NCBI GenBank assembly: GCA_028583405.1
Contig: CM053253.1
Coordinates: 17,591,369-17,655,368, forward strand
Reading direction: 5' to 3'
DNA length: 64,000 bases
DNA from: Pogonophryne albipinna
Taxonomy: Eukaryota > Chordata > Actinopteri > Perciformes > Artedidraconidae
Shown here: positions 1 through 14,445 of the stretch, piece by piece
How the letters are laid out: every line of letters starts with the position of its first letter
Position numbering within the stretch: position 1 is the stretch's first letter
Position numbers and translations under genes: made by a program
The notes under the pieces: model-generated
What the model was told of the DNA's origin: nothing
The model's input: the letters and a program-made list of their open reading frames with translations, nothing else
The model's database searches: none

Positions 1-1216
1 CATCCCCAGCCTCACTCTCAGCCGTTTTGTTCATTTTCTTAGTTCAGCAACCTCCTTTAGTCTCTCTCTGGGGTGCAGTAGTGTAGTAGCCTGCACTAGA
101 TTTTCTGTGATGTTGTCTTTCCTCTCTGCTGCTCTCCCCATTCATCAAATTGCCCAAGCTCACATGAGGCAAGTTAATGAGGCCAGTAGGGGGTGGACTC
201 TGCTTTCATAGCTAAACAATGATATATGATATACTCTCTGTTGTGGCTTTGATAAACATTTAATCCCTGTTGATGCGTTTATGGGAAATTATTCAAACTT
301 ACCTCAGCTGCCCCTCTTCCACCAAAGCAATGATGTGGCCCATATATTAAACAGCAGCCTCTCTCTCAACCGTTGAGCTCACTGTGCTATCAGATATTTC
401 AAATGCCCACTTAAAACTTAAAAGGACCAGCCCTGATTTAACATACGCCTGCAGTCAATACGCAGAGCTAGTATGGGGAAAGTAAAGTGGCTTGCTTCTT
501 TAATGCATAATTAACAAGTGAATAACTGGAAGAGCTAAGGATGCAGTTTCACAGAATCAGGCAGTGATAAGGGTGTAAGAAGGAGCATGTGAACGCTTTG
601 CATTACTTTTACTTCAGATAGGAACTCGTTTTCTTCAATACTATTACAGACACAGCCATTATCTTTGCATGGAAAACTTCTCTAGGGGACAAAATGACTA
701 GGACCAGCTGTTGTAAAATTACTCTGATGAAGACCTGTAACTGTGCGCGTCAAATACAGTATATTTCTTAACCAACCAAAGTTGGTGACTATCCTCATTA
801 AACTATATTGTTTACTGTAATGCTGCACAACACGCCTGAACATTATAGGAATATAAATGTTTTGACTGCAATAAAGTACAATAAGTTCCTTGCAGGCAGA
901 GTCATGTATCAAAACAAAAAAAATGATGTTTTCTACATAATACAGACCGTGTCTCATTTAACTTTATCTTGGCACGATGAGCAGACAGACACAGAGAAGG
1001 TTTCCGCAAAGGGAGTATCATGAACAGCATGAGCAGCACGGCACAAAACATCTCTTTTATCTCTTCATCGACTGCTTTTCTACCGCCAAGTGCATAAAGC
1101 AAAAGTAATTCACCTCACGTTGAGGTAATGCCTAATGCCTTACCTTGAGTTGTCGCAGCTTGAAGAAGTGTGGGTGCGTGTGTTTGCAGCCCCGTATCCA
1201 AAACGGAAGCTCTGGA
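1..1216. other. intergenic, nothing recognised
   Basis: AT-rich DNA with only short open frames and no splice-consistent exon or recognisable repeat that I can support. Confidence 0.5.
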
Positions 1217-1254
1217 GAAGAAGAAGAAGAAGAAGAAGAAGAAGAAGAAGAAGA
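1217..1254. repeat. (AGA)n microsatellite
   Basis: About twelve uninterrupted AGA/GAA triplets. The arginine run they encode in one frame is a by-product of the repeat, not a protein. Confidence 0.9.
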
Positions 1255-1449
1255 GAAATAGCGCTTAAAAACGTTTCTTTGTTGATTTGCAAAGAGCGTC
1301 AGAGAGGTGAACTATCTGCGGCTCCTGCTCGGGCAAGACTGTCTGTTCTTCGGTGAGAATTAGTTTGCTCGTTTCTGACTGCCGCTCTCCCTCCCACTCC
1401 CACTCACTCACTCACTGTCTCCCACCCATGAGAAATAAATAATCTTTCA

Positions 1450-2516
<1,067 letters not shown>

Positions 2517-2595
<79 letters not shown>
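2517..2595. repeat. (CA)n microsatellite, about 40 repeats
   Basis: Uninterrupted CA dinucleotides directly following a short CT run (about 2503-2516). Confidence 0.97.
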
Positions 2596-2597
<2 letters not shown>

Positions 2598-2684
2598 TTA
2601 TGACTGTTTATCCAGATGCTTACAGTTTTTTCCCACATACATTCACAAGAGACCTTGAGTCTTCTGCAGCTTCCATTTGATGAA

Positions 2685-4038
<1,354 letters not shown>

Positions 4039-4116
4039 CTACAGGTCCTCCTTGTTGGGCTGCAGGCCAGTGTGGGTCAGCGGCAGGATGTAATTACTCC
4101 TCTCCTCCTCTGACAG
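4039..4116 (-). CDS. possible terminal coding exon of an unidentified gene
   Basis: Read on the minus strand, a pyrimidine-rich stretch ending in TATAG (just above 4116) is followed by 25 open codons and a TAG stop at 4039-4041. The peptide starts LSEEERSNYI, ends LQPNKEDL, and its codons look ordinary. Length and phase fit the last exon of a multi-exon gene whose earlier exons would lie at higher coordinates. I found none, and the DNA above this point is full of repeats. The KEDL end resembles either a C-terminal PDZ ligand or a weak KDEL-type signal, but I do not recognise the protein. A chance open stretch cannot be excluded. Confidence 0.3.
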   Translation of the reverse strand: MSEEERSNYILPLTHTGLQPNKEDL

Positions 4117-4958
4117 CTATAGCGAAAGAGAGAAAAGAGAGAGAAATAGAATGAAGAAAAAGGAAAACAGACTCAATTATTTATTATAAGGACTAAACTA
4201 AAACCTCTGATTCATTTTCTTTTTTTTTTAACAAATGCCTTTCTGTTATCTCTACAATCTCAATTACAGTCATGCAGGATTTAAAGTGTGCTGTTTCTCA
4301 ATGAGGTTCCAGCTTCTTTCATCCATTGGCAAGGTGCATGTCTGCACAATCCAACATTGAGAGATGAATAATATAGAATGATTTATCCCACATGCTTAAT
4401 GTACCATATGAAGTTGTCCTTAATTGGTGCAGCTACATTTGAGTTGAGGAAAACTATTGATGTTTCCCAACCCATTGACTTTAGCAATGGGTTCAGAAAC
4501 ATTTGCATACCTTTAAAAATCAATAGCATCCTGAAGATTTTGAACGAATGGACTTACTGTGGCATGAAAAGAATAAAAGAACACAGAGGAAAAAACAAGG
4601 ATTTGAATGGATTGTTTTCATCAAATGTGTCTTTTACATCAGACACGGGTCACGCTAGTTTTTCAAAGTTTATCTCATCATGACAGCTCAACTGGCAGGA
4701 GAACTCATTAGTTAAAGGTTGATACAGAGAGGGGAAAGGGATTGTTTGAAGTTTCTGCTCGATGAATCACTGTGAACGTTGTCGTTAATTACGCAAATTT
4801 GTGGGACTGGGATGTTTTCAGCGTTGGCCATAGGCTTCCAGATGCTATTCTTATCCCAGGTGAATATCGATGATATTTTATCAGCTCTCTGGGGGTCACA
4901 ATTTACTGAGGGATCACCAATTAAGAAGTAACAATAATCTGTCACGATATTCATGTTA
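4117..4958. other. intergenic, nothing recognised
   Basis: No exon or known repeat that I can support in this interval. Confidence 0.45.
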
Positions 4959-5328
4959 TGTCACGTTTTTATGTCTAGGTTTGGGTGTTTTGCTGTTCTC
5001 CCTGTCATGTTTTCCTCCTGGTTTATTGTCTGGTCCTTTTCCCTGTGTTTTTCCTCCAGTCGTTAGTTTCCCTGGTGTCTATTGTCTGATTGTGTTCACC
5101 TGTGGCCCTTGTGTTTCTCCTCCCCTGCCCGGCTATTTCTCGTCTTGTGATTACCCCTCCCTATATTTAGTCTTGTCTCTTCCTGTTTTCAGTGTTGGTT
5201 CGTCTTTTGTTTGTGACTGAGTTCACCGTGGAGTGTTTTGTTTGTCCATGTTAGATATTAGCCCTTGAAATAAAGGTATTATCAGTGTTTTCTGCGTTTG
5301 GGTCCTACCTGCTTCACTCCTCGTATCA
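4959..5328 (+). mobile_element. LTR-like dispersed repeat (possible solo LTR)
   Basis: The stretch begins TGTCACG and ends with CTCCTCGTATCA. Inside are a T/C-rich body, a TATATTTAG promoter-like box near 5161 and an AATAAA signal near 5269 shortly before the end. This layout is typical of solo LTRs of fish Gypsy-type elements. I see no clear target-site duplication, so the limits are approximate, and a SINE-like alternative is possible. The long open frame across it is not a gene. Confidence 0.45.
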
Positions 5329-5329
5329 G

Positions 5330-5362
5330 GGGTGAAACAGGTTGCTGACCCTGTTTCACCTT
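5330..5362. repeat. short inverted repeat (hairpin)
   Basis: GGTGAAACAGG and its complement CCTGTTTCACC are separated by about 9 bases, immediately right of the LTR-like repeat. Confidence 0.6.
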
Positions 5363-6889
5363 TAAGGGATTCATAGGTAGTGGCTTATTTAAAAAAAAAG
5401 TATTACAAAGAGTAATTTAGTTCTCTGTTCTTTAACAGTCATGTGTTACCCCAATGAAAAACATAATCAAACGAAAGACATCCTGTCTGAAAAGGAAAAT
5501 CGATTCAAATGCATGTCTGCCCACTCATGTATAAAAATATATATTTAAATTAAACAATTGCCACCGAGTCCTGAGATGGCTGGCAGTCCTCGCACTCAGA
5601 GAAGCAGGGGAAGCAGTACAAGGAGGAAGTGAGGAAGTAAGCTACGACACATGTTACTGTTAAGACCTCTTCTCACAACTAGGCTGATTATTTTAAGCTC
5701 TGTCAGATCTGTCAATTGATTTTAGATCCTGTGGGGGCCTAACTGGTCTGTGAGTGAGAGTGAAGGTGCACGGACAAAAAAGGAGGTAGAAAAAAGGATA
5801 GGGAAAATCACAACAGTGAGGAGGGGGAGGATTGGAGAGGTGGTCTCCAGATTCCTGAGGTTATTAATAAGAGTGTCTTCAAGGACACCAATCATTTGGG
5901 TCAAACTATTTCCTCCTCCTCCTGAGGTGTACCAACGTTACTCAAAATAAAAAATGGTCCCAGAAAAATCTCTCTCCGTAGATGAAATAGGCTGCCTTTT
6001 ATTTTTAGGGAGCAGTAACCCTGGATGAAAGAACATGGTAAACTGCCTGATATCCCAATGAAGCACTGGCAAATTGAATTTGTAGGTAAACATGTTTGCA
6101 ACTGGTGTTGGGAGAAAGGATCTGCATAAAACTGACTTGCTTTTAAGTGCTTCACTTTGGAATTTAATAAATCTCATATCAATAGATCTTTCCTTTTTCA
6201 AAGATGTATCCTCTCTTTCTTTGTGGTATCTCTCTGTGTGAAGAGGACCTTGCCTTGGCCACATAGGGTTATTATATGACCATGGTAGCTGAATTTTTAC
6301 TGCCGCCCACGTAGCTGTCGTACACATGTTCACAAAGCTGTGCTTATTAACACATTTAGCTGTGTTCATTTTACACCTGTACCACTGAACTTTAGTTCTC
6401 GTCTACATCTCCTTGGGATTATTATTTAACTGTTATGCTCGGGTGAGTTACACTTTTCAGAGTACACATGCCTGTGGAAAACAAAGTAATGATATCAATG
6501 GATGCATCCACACAAGCATCACTATTCTAATTGTAGACTAAATTCGAGATTGTGTTTGTCTGCCATCTAGTGATCAAGTTAAGTCACTGTAGGGAGTTAT
6601 GGGATGTGAGATATGGGAGAATAACTGACGCACATGGGGTATTTGTAACTCCTAACTATTGTGAAGGACTGTTTTTAGCGTTAATGCTTTCATGTTTTGT
6701 ACATGTAATATTACATTCACCATAAAGTTATCATTTATATTATCAAGAACTATACCAAACGTACGAAAGTGTTATTACTTTCAAAAACACTGTCGCAATC
6801 AGTTTGTAGTTTTCAATAAAATATGTCAATCCAATTCACTTCAGATGTAGCCTACTAAAGTGCATCCCGTTCACTCACTTTTGAACTAT
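5363..6889. other. intergenic; weak similarity to 19380-19900
   Basis: No gene seen. The part from about 6540 on, including the TGCCATCTAGTG block, resembles the DNA left of the lone 880-bp unit copy near 19.4 kb. This suggests that flanking DNA was copied together with the repeat. Confidence 0.4.
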
Positions 6890-9800
6890 TGTGAGTTACA
6901 TGCAGAAATGCTTCGAGTAAAGTGAAAGCAATGAAATCGGCTCTGTTTCCCAGCATGCCACTGGTGTTCATGCTACTCTTCAACAGCGAAACTTAAAATA
7001 CAAAAAGCTTTTGAAACAAAAAGTTGGACAACATTTAGTCTTGGCTTTGATGTTGCAAACACGTATAACAAATACACATGATTGATTCGGTATAATTTGC
7101 ACCACGATAACGTTTGTGATCCTATTTGAGTGTTAGAACATTTCTGAGCCAATGTTTTGATATTTTTGTAAATACTTGTATTTAGAAAATGAGGATACAC
7201 AACAACCACCTTGCAAATGAGTGTGATGTATGAGGTGGAGCCCAGCTCCAGAACCCAATTCAGACTACTCTCCTCCCACTTTTTCACACATTTTAAATTA
7301 TGAGGAATTCTTAAATGTTTTGATATTTTTGTACTGACTTGTATTTAAAAAATGAGGATACACAACAACCACTTAGACATGATTTTTAAATCTAGGTCTT
7401 TTTGCTGCGCAGACTGTAAAAAACAGAATACAGGCCCCTCTTAAATTAGCTGTAGCCAACATTTGCCCTTTTTTCAATCTGGATTTTACATCAATTCGAT
7501 CAGTCAGATGTACTTAAGTGCATTCCTTTTGTCATGAATATTCCAATTAGAAATATTTTGTGTTAAATGCAGAAAAGCTTCTAGTTAATGTGAAAGAAAG
7601 AAAACAATGAAAACAGATCTGTTTCCCAGCATGCCACTGGTGTTGATGGTACTTTTCAACAGCGAAACTTTGAATACAAACAGCTTAAAACTCAAAGTTG
7701 GACAACATTCACGCTTAACTTTTAAGTTGCGGACGGCCTCGCTGGTGTAAAAAAATAGCTCTGCTTGATTCGGTATAATTTGCACCACAACAAAGTTTGT
7801 GTTCACATTGAAGGGTATATTGATACGACATGTCTGCTACATTTACTTCTGTGGTTGGAAGCTCATTGTAGAGGTCACATGCTGAGTGCTCGTCACTTCA
7901 CCAATCACCTCGGGGAAGGTCTGAGACAAGAGCCAAATAGTTACCCTAGCAGGGTATCACCTGATGCGGTTGAGCGAGTGAACAGCAAATATGGGTCAAC
8001 GTGAGCAGCTTTAGCAGGAGAAACCGTGTGGCGCAGATTCAGCGCCTCACGGTGGAAGTGACAAATCGCTCGTGGCTAGCAAATGAGTGCGATGTATGAG
8101 GTGGAGCCCAGCTCCAGAACCCAATTCAGACTACTCTCCTCCCACTTTTTCACACATTTTAAATTATGAGGAATTCTTAAATGTTTTGATATTTTTGTAC
8201 TTACTTGTATTTAGAAAATGAGGATACACAACAACCACATAGACATGATTTTTAAATCTAGGTCTTTTTGCTGCGCAAACTGTAAAACACAGAATACAGG
8301 CCCCTCTTAAATTAGCTGTAGCCAACATTTGCCCTTTTTTCAATCTGGATTTTTCATCAATTCGATCAGTCAGATGTACTTAAGTGCATTCCTTTTGTCA
8401 TGAATATTCCAATTAGAAATATTGTGAGCTCCATGCAGAAAAGCTTCTAGTTAATGTGAAAGAAAGAAAACAATGAAAACAGATCTGTTTCCCAGCATGC
8501 CACTGGTGTTGATGCTACTTTTCAACAGCGAAACTTTGAATACAAACAGCTTAAAACTAAAAGTTGGACAACATTCACGCTTAACTTTTAAGTTGCGGAC
8601 GGCCTCGCTGGTGTAAAAAAAATAGCTCTGCTTGATTCGGTATAATTTGCACCACAATCAAGTTTGTGTTCACATTGAAGGGTCTATTGATACGACATGT
8701 CTGCTACATTTACTTCTGTGATTGGAAGCTCATTGTAGAGGTCACATGCTGAGTGCTCGTCACTCCACCAATCACCTCGGGGAAGGTCTGAGACAAGAGC
8801 CAAATAGTTACCCTAGCAGGGTATCACCTGATGCGGGTGAGCGAGTGAACAGCAAATATGGGTCAACGTGAGCAGCTTTAGCAGGAGAAACCGTGTGGCG
8901 CAGATTCAGCGCCTCACGGTGGATGTGACGCTCACTGACTTGGAATCGCTCGTGGCTAGCAAATGAGTGCGATGTATGAGGTGGAGCCCAGCTCCAGAAC
9001 CCAATTCAGACTACTCTCCTCCCACTTTTTCACACATTTTAAATTATGAGGAATTCTTAAATGTTTTGATATTTTTGTACTGACTTGTATTTAGAAAATG
9101 AGGATACACAACAACCACTTAGACATGATTTTTAAATCTAGGTCTTTTTGCTGCGCAGACTGTAAAACAAAGAATACAGGCCCCTCTTAAATTAGCTGTA
9201 GCCAACATTTGCCCTTTTTTCAATCTGGATTTTTCATCAATTCGATCAGTCAGATGTACTTAAGTGCATTCCTTTTGTCATGAATATTCCAATTAGAAAT
9301 ATTTTGTGTTAAATGCAGAAAAGCTTCTAGTTAATGTGAAAGAAAGAAAACAATGAAAACAGATCTGTTTCCCAGCATGCCACTGGTGTTGATGGTACTT
9401 TTCAACAGCGAAACTTTGAATACAAACAGCTTAAAACTAAAAGTTGGACAACATTCACGCTTAACTTTTAAGTTGCGGACGGCCTCGCTGGTGTAAAAAA
9501 AATAGCTCTGCTTGATTCGGTATAATTTGCACCACAACAAAGTTTGTGTTCACATTGAAGGGTCTATTGATACGACATGTCTGCTACATTTACTTCTGTG
9601 GTTGGAAGCTCATTGTAGAGGTCACATGCTGAGTGCTCGTCACTCCACCAATCACCTCGGGGAAGGTCTGAGACAAGAGCCAAATAGTTACCCTAGCAGG
9701 GTATCACCTGATGCGGGTGAGCGAGTGAACAGCAAATATGGGTCAACGTGAGCAGCTTTAGCAGGAGAAACCGTGTGGCGCAGATTCAGCGCCTCACGGT

Positions 9801-11075
9801 GGATGTGACGCTCACTGACTTGGAATCGCTCGTGGCTAGCAAATGAGTGCGATGTATGAGGTGGAGCCCAGCTCCAGAACCCAATTCAGACTACTCTCCT
9901 CCCACTTTTTCACACATTTTAAATTATGAGGAATTCTTAAATGTTTTGATATTTTTGTACTGACTTGTATTTAGAAAATGAGGATACACAACAACCACTT
10001 AGACATGATTTTTAAATCTAGGTCTTTTTGCTGCGCAGACTGTAAAACACAGAATACAGGCCCTCTTAAATTAGCTGTAGCCAACATTTGCCCTTTTTTC
10101 AATCTGGATTTTTCATCAATTCGATCAGTCAGATGTACTTAAGTGCATTCCTTTTGTCATGAATATTCCAATTAGAAATATTTTGTGTTAAATGCAGAAA
10201 AGCTTCTAGTTAATGTGAAAGAAAGAAAACAATGAAAACAGATCTGTTTCCCAGCATGCCACTGGTGTTGATGGTACTTTTCAACAGCGAAACTTTGAAT
10301 ACAAACAGCTTAAAACTAAAAGTTGGACAACATTCACGCTTAACTTTTAAGTTGCGGACGGCCTCGCTGGTGTAAAAAAAATAGCTCTACTTGATTCGGT
10401 ATAATTTGCACCACAACAAAGTTTGTGTTCACATTGAAGGGTCTATTGATACGACATGTCTGCTACATTTACTTCTGTGGTTGGAAGCTCATTGTAGAGG
10501 TCACATGCTGAGTGCTCGTCACTCCACCAATCACCTCGGGGAAGGTCTGAGACAAGAGCCAAATAGTTACCCTAGCAGGGTATCACCTGATGCGGGTGAG
10601 CGAGTGAACAGCAAATATGGGTCAACGTGAGCAGCTTTAGCAGGAGAAACCGTGTGGCGCAGATTCAGCGCCTCACGGTGGATGTGACGCTCACTGACTT
10701 GGAATCGCTCGTGGCTAGCAAATGAGTGCGATGTATGAGGTGGAGCCCAGCTCCAGAACCCAATTCAGACTACTCTCCTCCCACTTTTTCACACATTTTA
10801 AATTATGAGGAATTCTTAAATGTTTTGATATTTTTGTACTGACTTGTATTTAGAAAATGAGGATACACAACAACCACTTAGACATGATTTTTAAATCTAG
10901 GTCTTTTTGCTGCGCAGACTGTAAAACAAAGAATACAGGCCCCTCTTAAATTAGCTGTAGCCAACATTTGCCCTTTTTTCAATCTGGATTTTTCATCAAT
11001 TCGATCAGTCAGATGTACTTAAGTGCATTCCTTTTGTCATGAATATTCCAATTTGAAATATTTTGTGTTAAGTGA
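6890..11075. repeat. tandem array of about 880-bp units
   Basis: The marker TGAGGAATTC recurs at 7301, 8167, 9047, 9927 and 10806, giving unit lengths of 866, 880, 880 and 879 bp plus a partial last unit ending near 11072. The first unit is shorter by one 14-bp deletion near 8062. The left edge (about 6890-7300) is a diverged, rearranged copy with an internal duplication of the block around 7148-7211 and 7314-7372. Units 2 to 4 are almost identical, which means recent amplification or homogenisation. Each unit carries a CCCAGCATGCC core, two inverted CCAAT-type boxes and CpG-containing stretches. The repeated 79-codon open frame lacks any recognisable domain. No 5S, snRNA or tRNA gene was seen in the unit. 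Confidence 0.95.
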
Positions 11076-11597
11076 TAATATTAGGATTAGTGTGAACAAC
11101 TAGTTTACATGTTAGGCTAACAGTGCCTTGGTTAGAGCCTGTTGCTGCTTATTTATAGCTTTGAATTCTTTAAAACCAATATTATCTTCTTAAACTTGTA
11201 TGGTAGTCAGGAGCATCACTTTCTAATGTTTATTGATATATTTAGAGGGAGGGGATCTAAAGTAATGCTTTAAAATTCAGATTAGATTAATGTCTACCAT
11301 TTTCTTAAATTCATGGTAGTTTCAGTAATCCCATGGGTAATTGAGGACACAAGTTATCTAAATGACTAATGTCATCTTATGGCTTTCAGAAAGGACAGGA
11401 GACTGACAGGTGACTATCAAAGGACTAGCCAGCAGCAGCAGCATGATGACGATGATGATGTTAAATGTGTTGTTTTAGGAACATCCATTGCAAATACATG
11501 GAATTCAATAAACATTGAATAGCATATCATGCAGTTTGTCTGTGCCTTTTCCTCCGTGTTGTCCTGGTTTGCTGTGCTGCCTCCTAGTTCGCCCACC
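11076..11597. other. spacer between the array and the THAP fragment
   Basis: AT-rich DNA with a short ATG/GATG run at about 11442-11461. No gene seen. Confidence 0.45.
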
Positions 11598-12466
11598 ATG
11601 GTTTGCTGTGCTGCCTGGGGATGCTCAAATCGCTCAGAGAAAGGAGTACGAATGTACGGCTTCCCCACTGACACAGAACGGAGGAAGCAGGAGCAATTTC
11701 ACGACCAACAGCAAAAAAATATGTGATTTATATACAAACACTGTATTTGCACTTTTTCACAAAACGAAAACCACACCATTGGGAAAGCTTAATGTTTTGT
11801 TTAATACAAAAAAACAGGGAAAGGCTTGAAAACCACTGAGAGTTGAGACTCAGGGTGCAGGGTGAGGGTCTCAGTGCAGGTATTCAGGCTCCATTGAATC
11901 CCCCTCTGGTTCTTGTGCTGAAAGAGGGAGTAACAGACAGGAGAAAGGGTTATACACACCTATATAGCACACCTATTGGATGGGAAATTGCCTTGGGGAG
12001 ATAAGGTGTGGTCTCTGTTCCCAACTGAAGTTATGGAACTTTATTATTTGTGAGTTTAACAAAGTATGACAAATGGCATCAGTAACAGATGTGATATGAA
12101 TTTCTATAAAGTTGTCTCACATTCTTGGTCATATTTTATATACATTATGTAATGAGTATAACATGTCCAGTAAGTATAAAGTGTTTCCTAATACTGTGTA
12201 TTCAACCACTATGGAATATGTATGTGGGCAGACAAACTGAGTTGTTCTGTGTGTGAAGTAACCTCAAGTCACTCCGCAGGCACATTTTGATGCAGACCAG
12301 TTTGTCAAGACAAAAAAGGGCAAGACTAGGCTGAGAGCAGAGGCTATACCCACCATCTTCGTGCATCGCCCTGTTGTCAAAAAGAGAAGGGCCGCCTGCA
12401 CCACGATTCTCCCGGGACCTGTATCTACAAAGCCCATAGCTCATGATCACAGCGATAGTGTGAAAG
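11598..12466 (+). pseudogene. THAP-domain zinc-finger gene, fragmentary
   Basis: Two parts of a THAP (C2CH) DNA-binding domain are visible. The first starts at ATG 11598 in a strong CCACCATGG context and reads MVCCAAWGCSNRS, then MYGFPTDTERRKQ, which matches the start of the family. After RRKQ the frame leaves the family pattern and stops at 11726. The second part, 12280-12466, is bounded by an AG and a GT. It starts at the A-H-F of the C-x2-H pair, then HFDADQF, and contains EAIPTIF, which matches the family's AVPT-type end. The middle exon, which should carry the conserved Trp and the third Cys, is not visible between them. The gene is therefore broken, or an exon has diverged. THAP domains occur both in cellular regulators and in P-element-like transposases; I cannot tell which this was. 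Confidence 0.65.
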
Positions 12467-14129
12467 GTGACACAGGTATAATAAGTATGAACTCTTAGTA
12501 ACAAAAGTAATATTTCTTATTTTTAAGTGGTATAATATTTTAAATGTTCGAACATTTACACTGCCATGTCTTCTACTTACATTAGTCTCAAAGATTGATG
12601 GAAGAAGGGAAGGGATCACTGCCCCTCCACCTGCCAGCACCCAGCCAGAGGAGCGCAAACAACAAAAACAAGCAAGGTGTCCCGTCATGTACCTGGAAGT
12701 TTGGGTTGGCAAAAATGGAGTAAGAGAGGGACTTGAAAAACCTTGGTGGCTCTCTACTCATGTTGTTACAGTTGTCTTGGTTACAGCTTTCAAGTTTTTT
12801 TTGTGCCATTTCCACATCTTTAGAAAATATGAAAAAATTGAAGTGAAATCAACCTCTTCTCTGGAGAACAAACTTCGATTTCTCTGTCTTGTGAGTTTGC
12901 AGTCTTGCAGTTTTGCTCCTCCACCTGTAACATCACTGCCCCTCCACCTGCCATACAGTAGGTTACTAACAAGATTACTTATATAATACAGTGATAGAAT
13001 ACATGTTTAGTATGCTTACTTATATAAAACAGTAGTATTAAACTTGCCTTGTGTTTTCACTCTCACTTAAGTCCCTCTCCCTTTGCCATCAATCCAAAAT
13101 CAGCTGAGCTGCAACATTATACAGACAGGTAATAATCAACATAATCACAAGGACACAATATGGCTCTGCTAAAAACACTCACTCTTACATGCACCAAAGT
13201 TATATTTATCTAATATTTAACTCCCTCCACCCCCGCATACAATCCCATTTAGAAGCCCCTCTTCTCTAATTCAACAACGTTGGACGAAATGACATTAAGA
13301 GAATGGAATTTACAATTAAAAGGCTGTTCTAAATGTGTAGCTAACTTGATTCGGTATCCTAGCTTGATCTGTTATCTGTAAACGTTCCCTAAATCTACTA
13401 ATTTAGGGATAATCCACTGACATCCTTTAATACGCATGTTAATTTGAATCAGATGTACTGATAATATCCGCAATATAAATCTTTAAACTTCTTATTACCT
13501 TTAAAAGTCCGTCACGAACGGTCTATTATGCTGCAACTCTACAGCTCTGCTAGCCTTGGCGCTAACTTCCGGGGAACGATTGAGAGGCTCCACGATCCGT
13601 CATTGCTGTAAAAAAGTGGTCCATTGGAGTGAACGGAGATGTCGTATCTCTTCTATTATATGGCTCTGGGACAGCCTTCTTTCGGCGGAAGTGACGTAAG
13701 CGGTCCACGAATGCACCCTTTGAAGTATGCAACCCCTGAATTGAGACACGGCCTGGGTGTTTATACATTCACTCCGCAGCTGCATATAATCAGCTCATCA
13801 CAGGCGTTCTCTTTAAACTATTACATTTCACCTCATTCTCCAGCTGCCAATCAACGTGCTGCAGCCAAACTATAAAATGGTTCTCCACTCTCCTGCAGTC
13901 AGCTGTGATTTCAGGTGTTCATGCACCTTATCATATGGCATGTGTCAACAAATGTTCAAACAAAAATGAATTCTCTCCTGATTGAAACATCATGTGTTGA
14001 AATAAACAACTGCAGTTCAAAATAAAAAGTGAATTGCATAATATTTTTGTTGTGGAATCAACTAATTTCTTTCTTTAAAGGCAAAAACATGAAAAAGCTA
14101 AGAAAAAAAACTATTGAATACAATATATT
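12467..14129. other. region after the THAP fragment, no certain exon
   Basis: A weak exon candidate lies at about 12585-12678. It would continue the THAP frame and is rich in Pro, Gln and Lys. A related proline-rich stretch lies near 12918-12955. No other gene or repeat is recognised. Confidence 0.35.
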
Positions 14130-14335
14130 TGGAGCAACTTAATTTATAAATGGTTGTCAACTTAAAAACGTGTGTTCACAATGATGGTAATTAAGTACAT
14201 ACAACTTAAAATTCCTTTTAAATCATACGGTAAAACAAGTTGGAACAACTTAATTTTTGGAGTAATCAACTTAAAACCTTGTATCCCGAATGAGGGTAAT
14301 TAAGTACATACAAAACTTGTGTTTATGCTACCAAT
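14130..14335. repeat. two diverged copies of a roughly 110-bp repeat
   Basis: The blocks GGTAATTAAGTACATACAA (near 14185 and 14294) and CAACTTAATTT (near 14135 and 14244) recur in the same order, so this is a diverged direct duplication. Confidence 0.6.
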
Positions 14336-14445
14336 TATTAAGTAAGTGGTAATTAAAAACACTTCTGATTGTAGAGGAAAAGCCTTCTCCCCTAACTCAA
14401 ATAACTTTGTTGCTTTAAGAACATTTAATTAGAAGTTCTCTTAAC

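Noticed and set aside
1135..1356. Arginine-run protein
   Set aside because: Product of the AGA microsatellite at 1217-1254.
4870..5220. 116-codon open frame on the plus strand
   Set aside because: It lies inside the LTR-like repeat and consists of low-complexity Pro/Ser/Val translation of its T/C-rich body.
7765..10630. Repeated 79-codon open frames in the array units (starting MIRYNLHHNK)
   Set aside because: They recur only because the DNA is tandemly repeated, have no domain, and are truncated or changed in the lone copy.
6890..11075. CRISPR array, or 5S/snRNA gene cluster
   Set aside because: Units are 880 bp without short repeat-spacer structure, and no 5S, U1, U2, U5 or U6 signature is seen. 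The genome is vertebrate.
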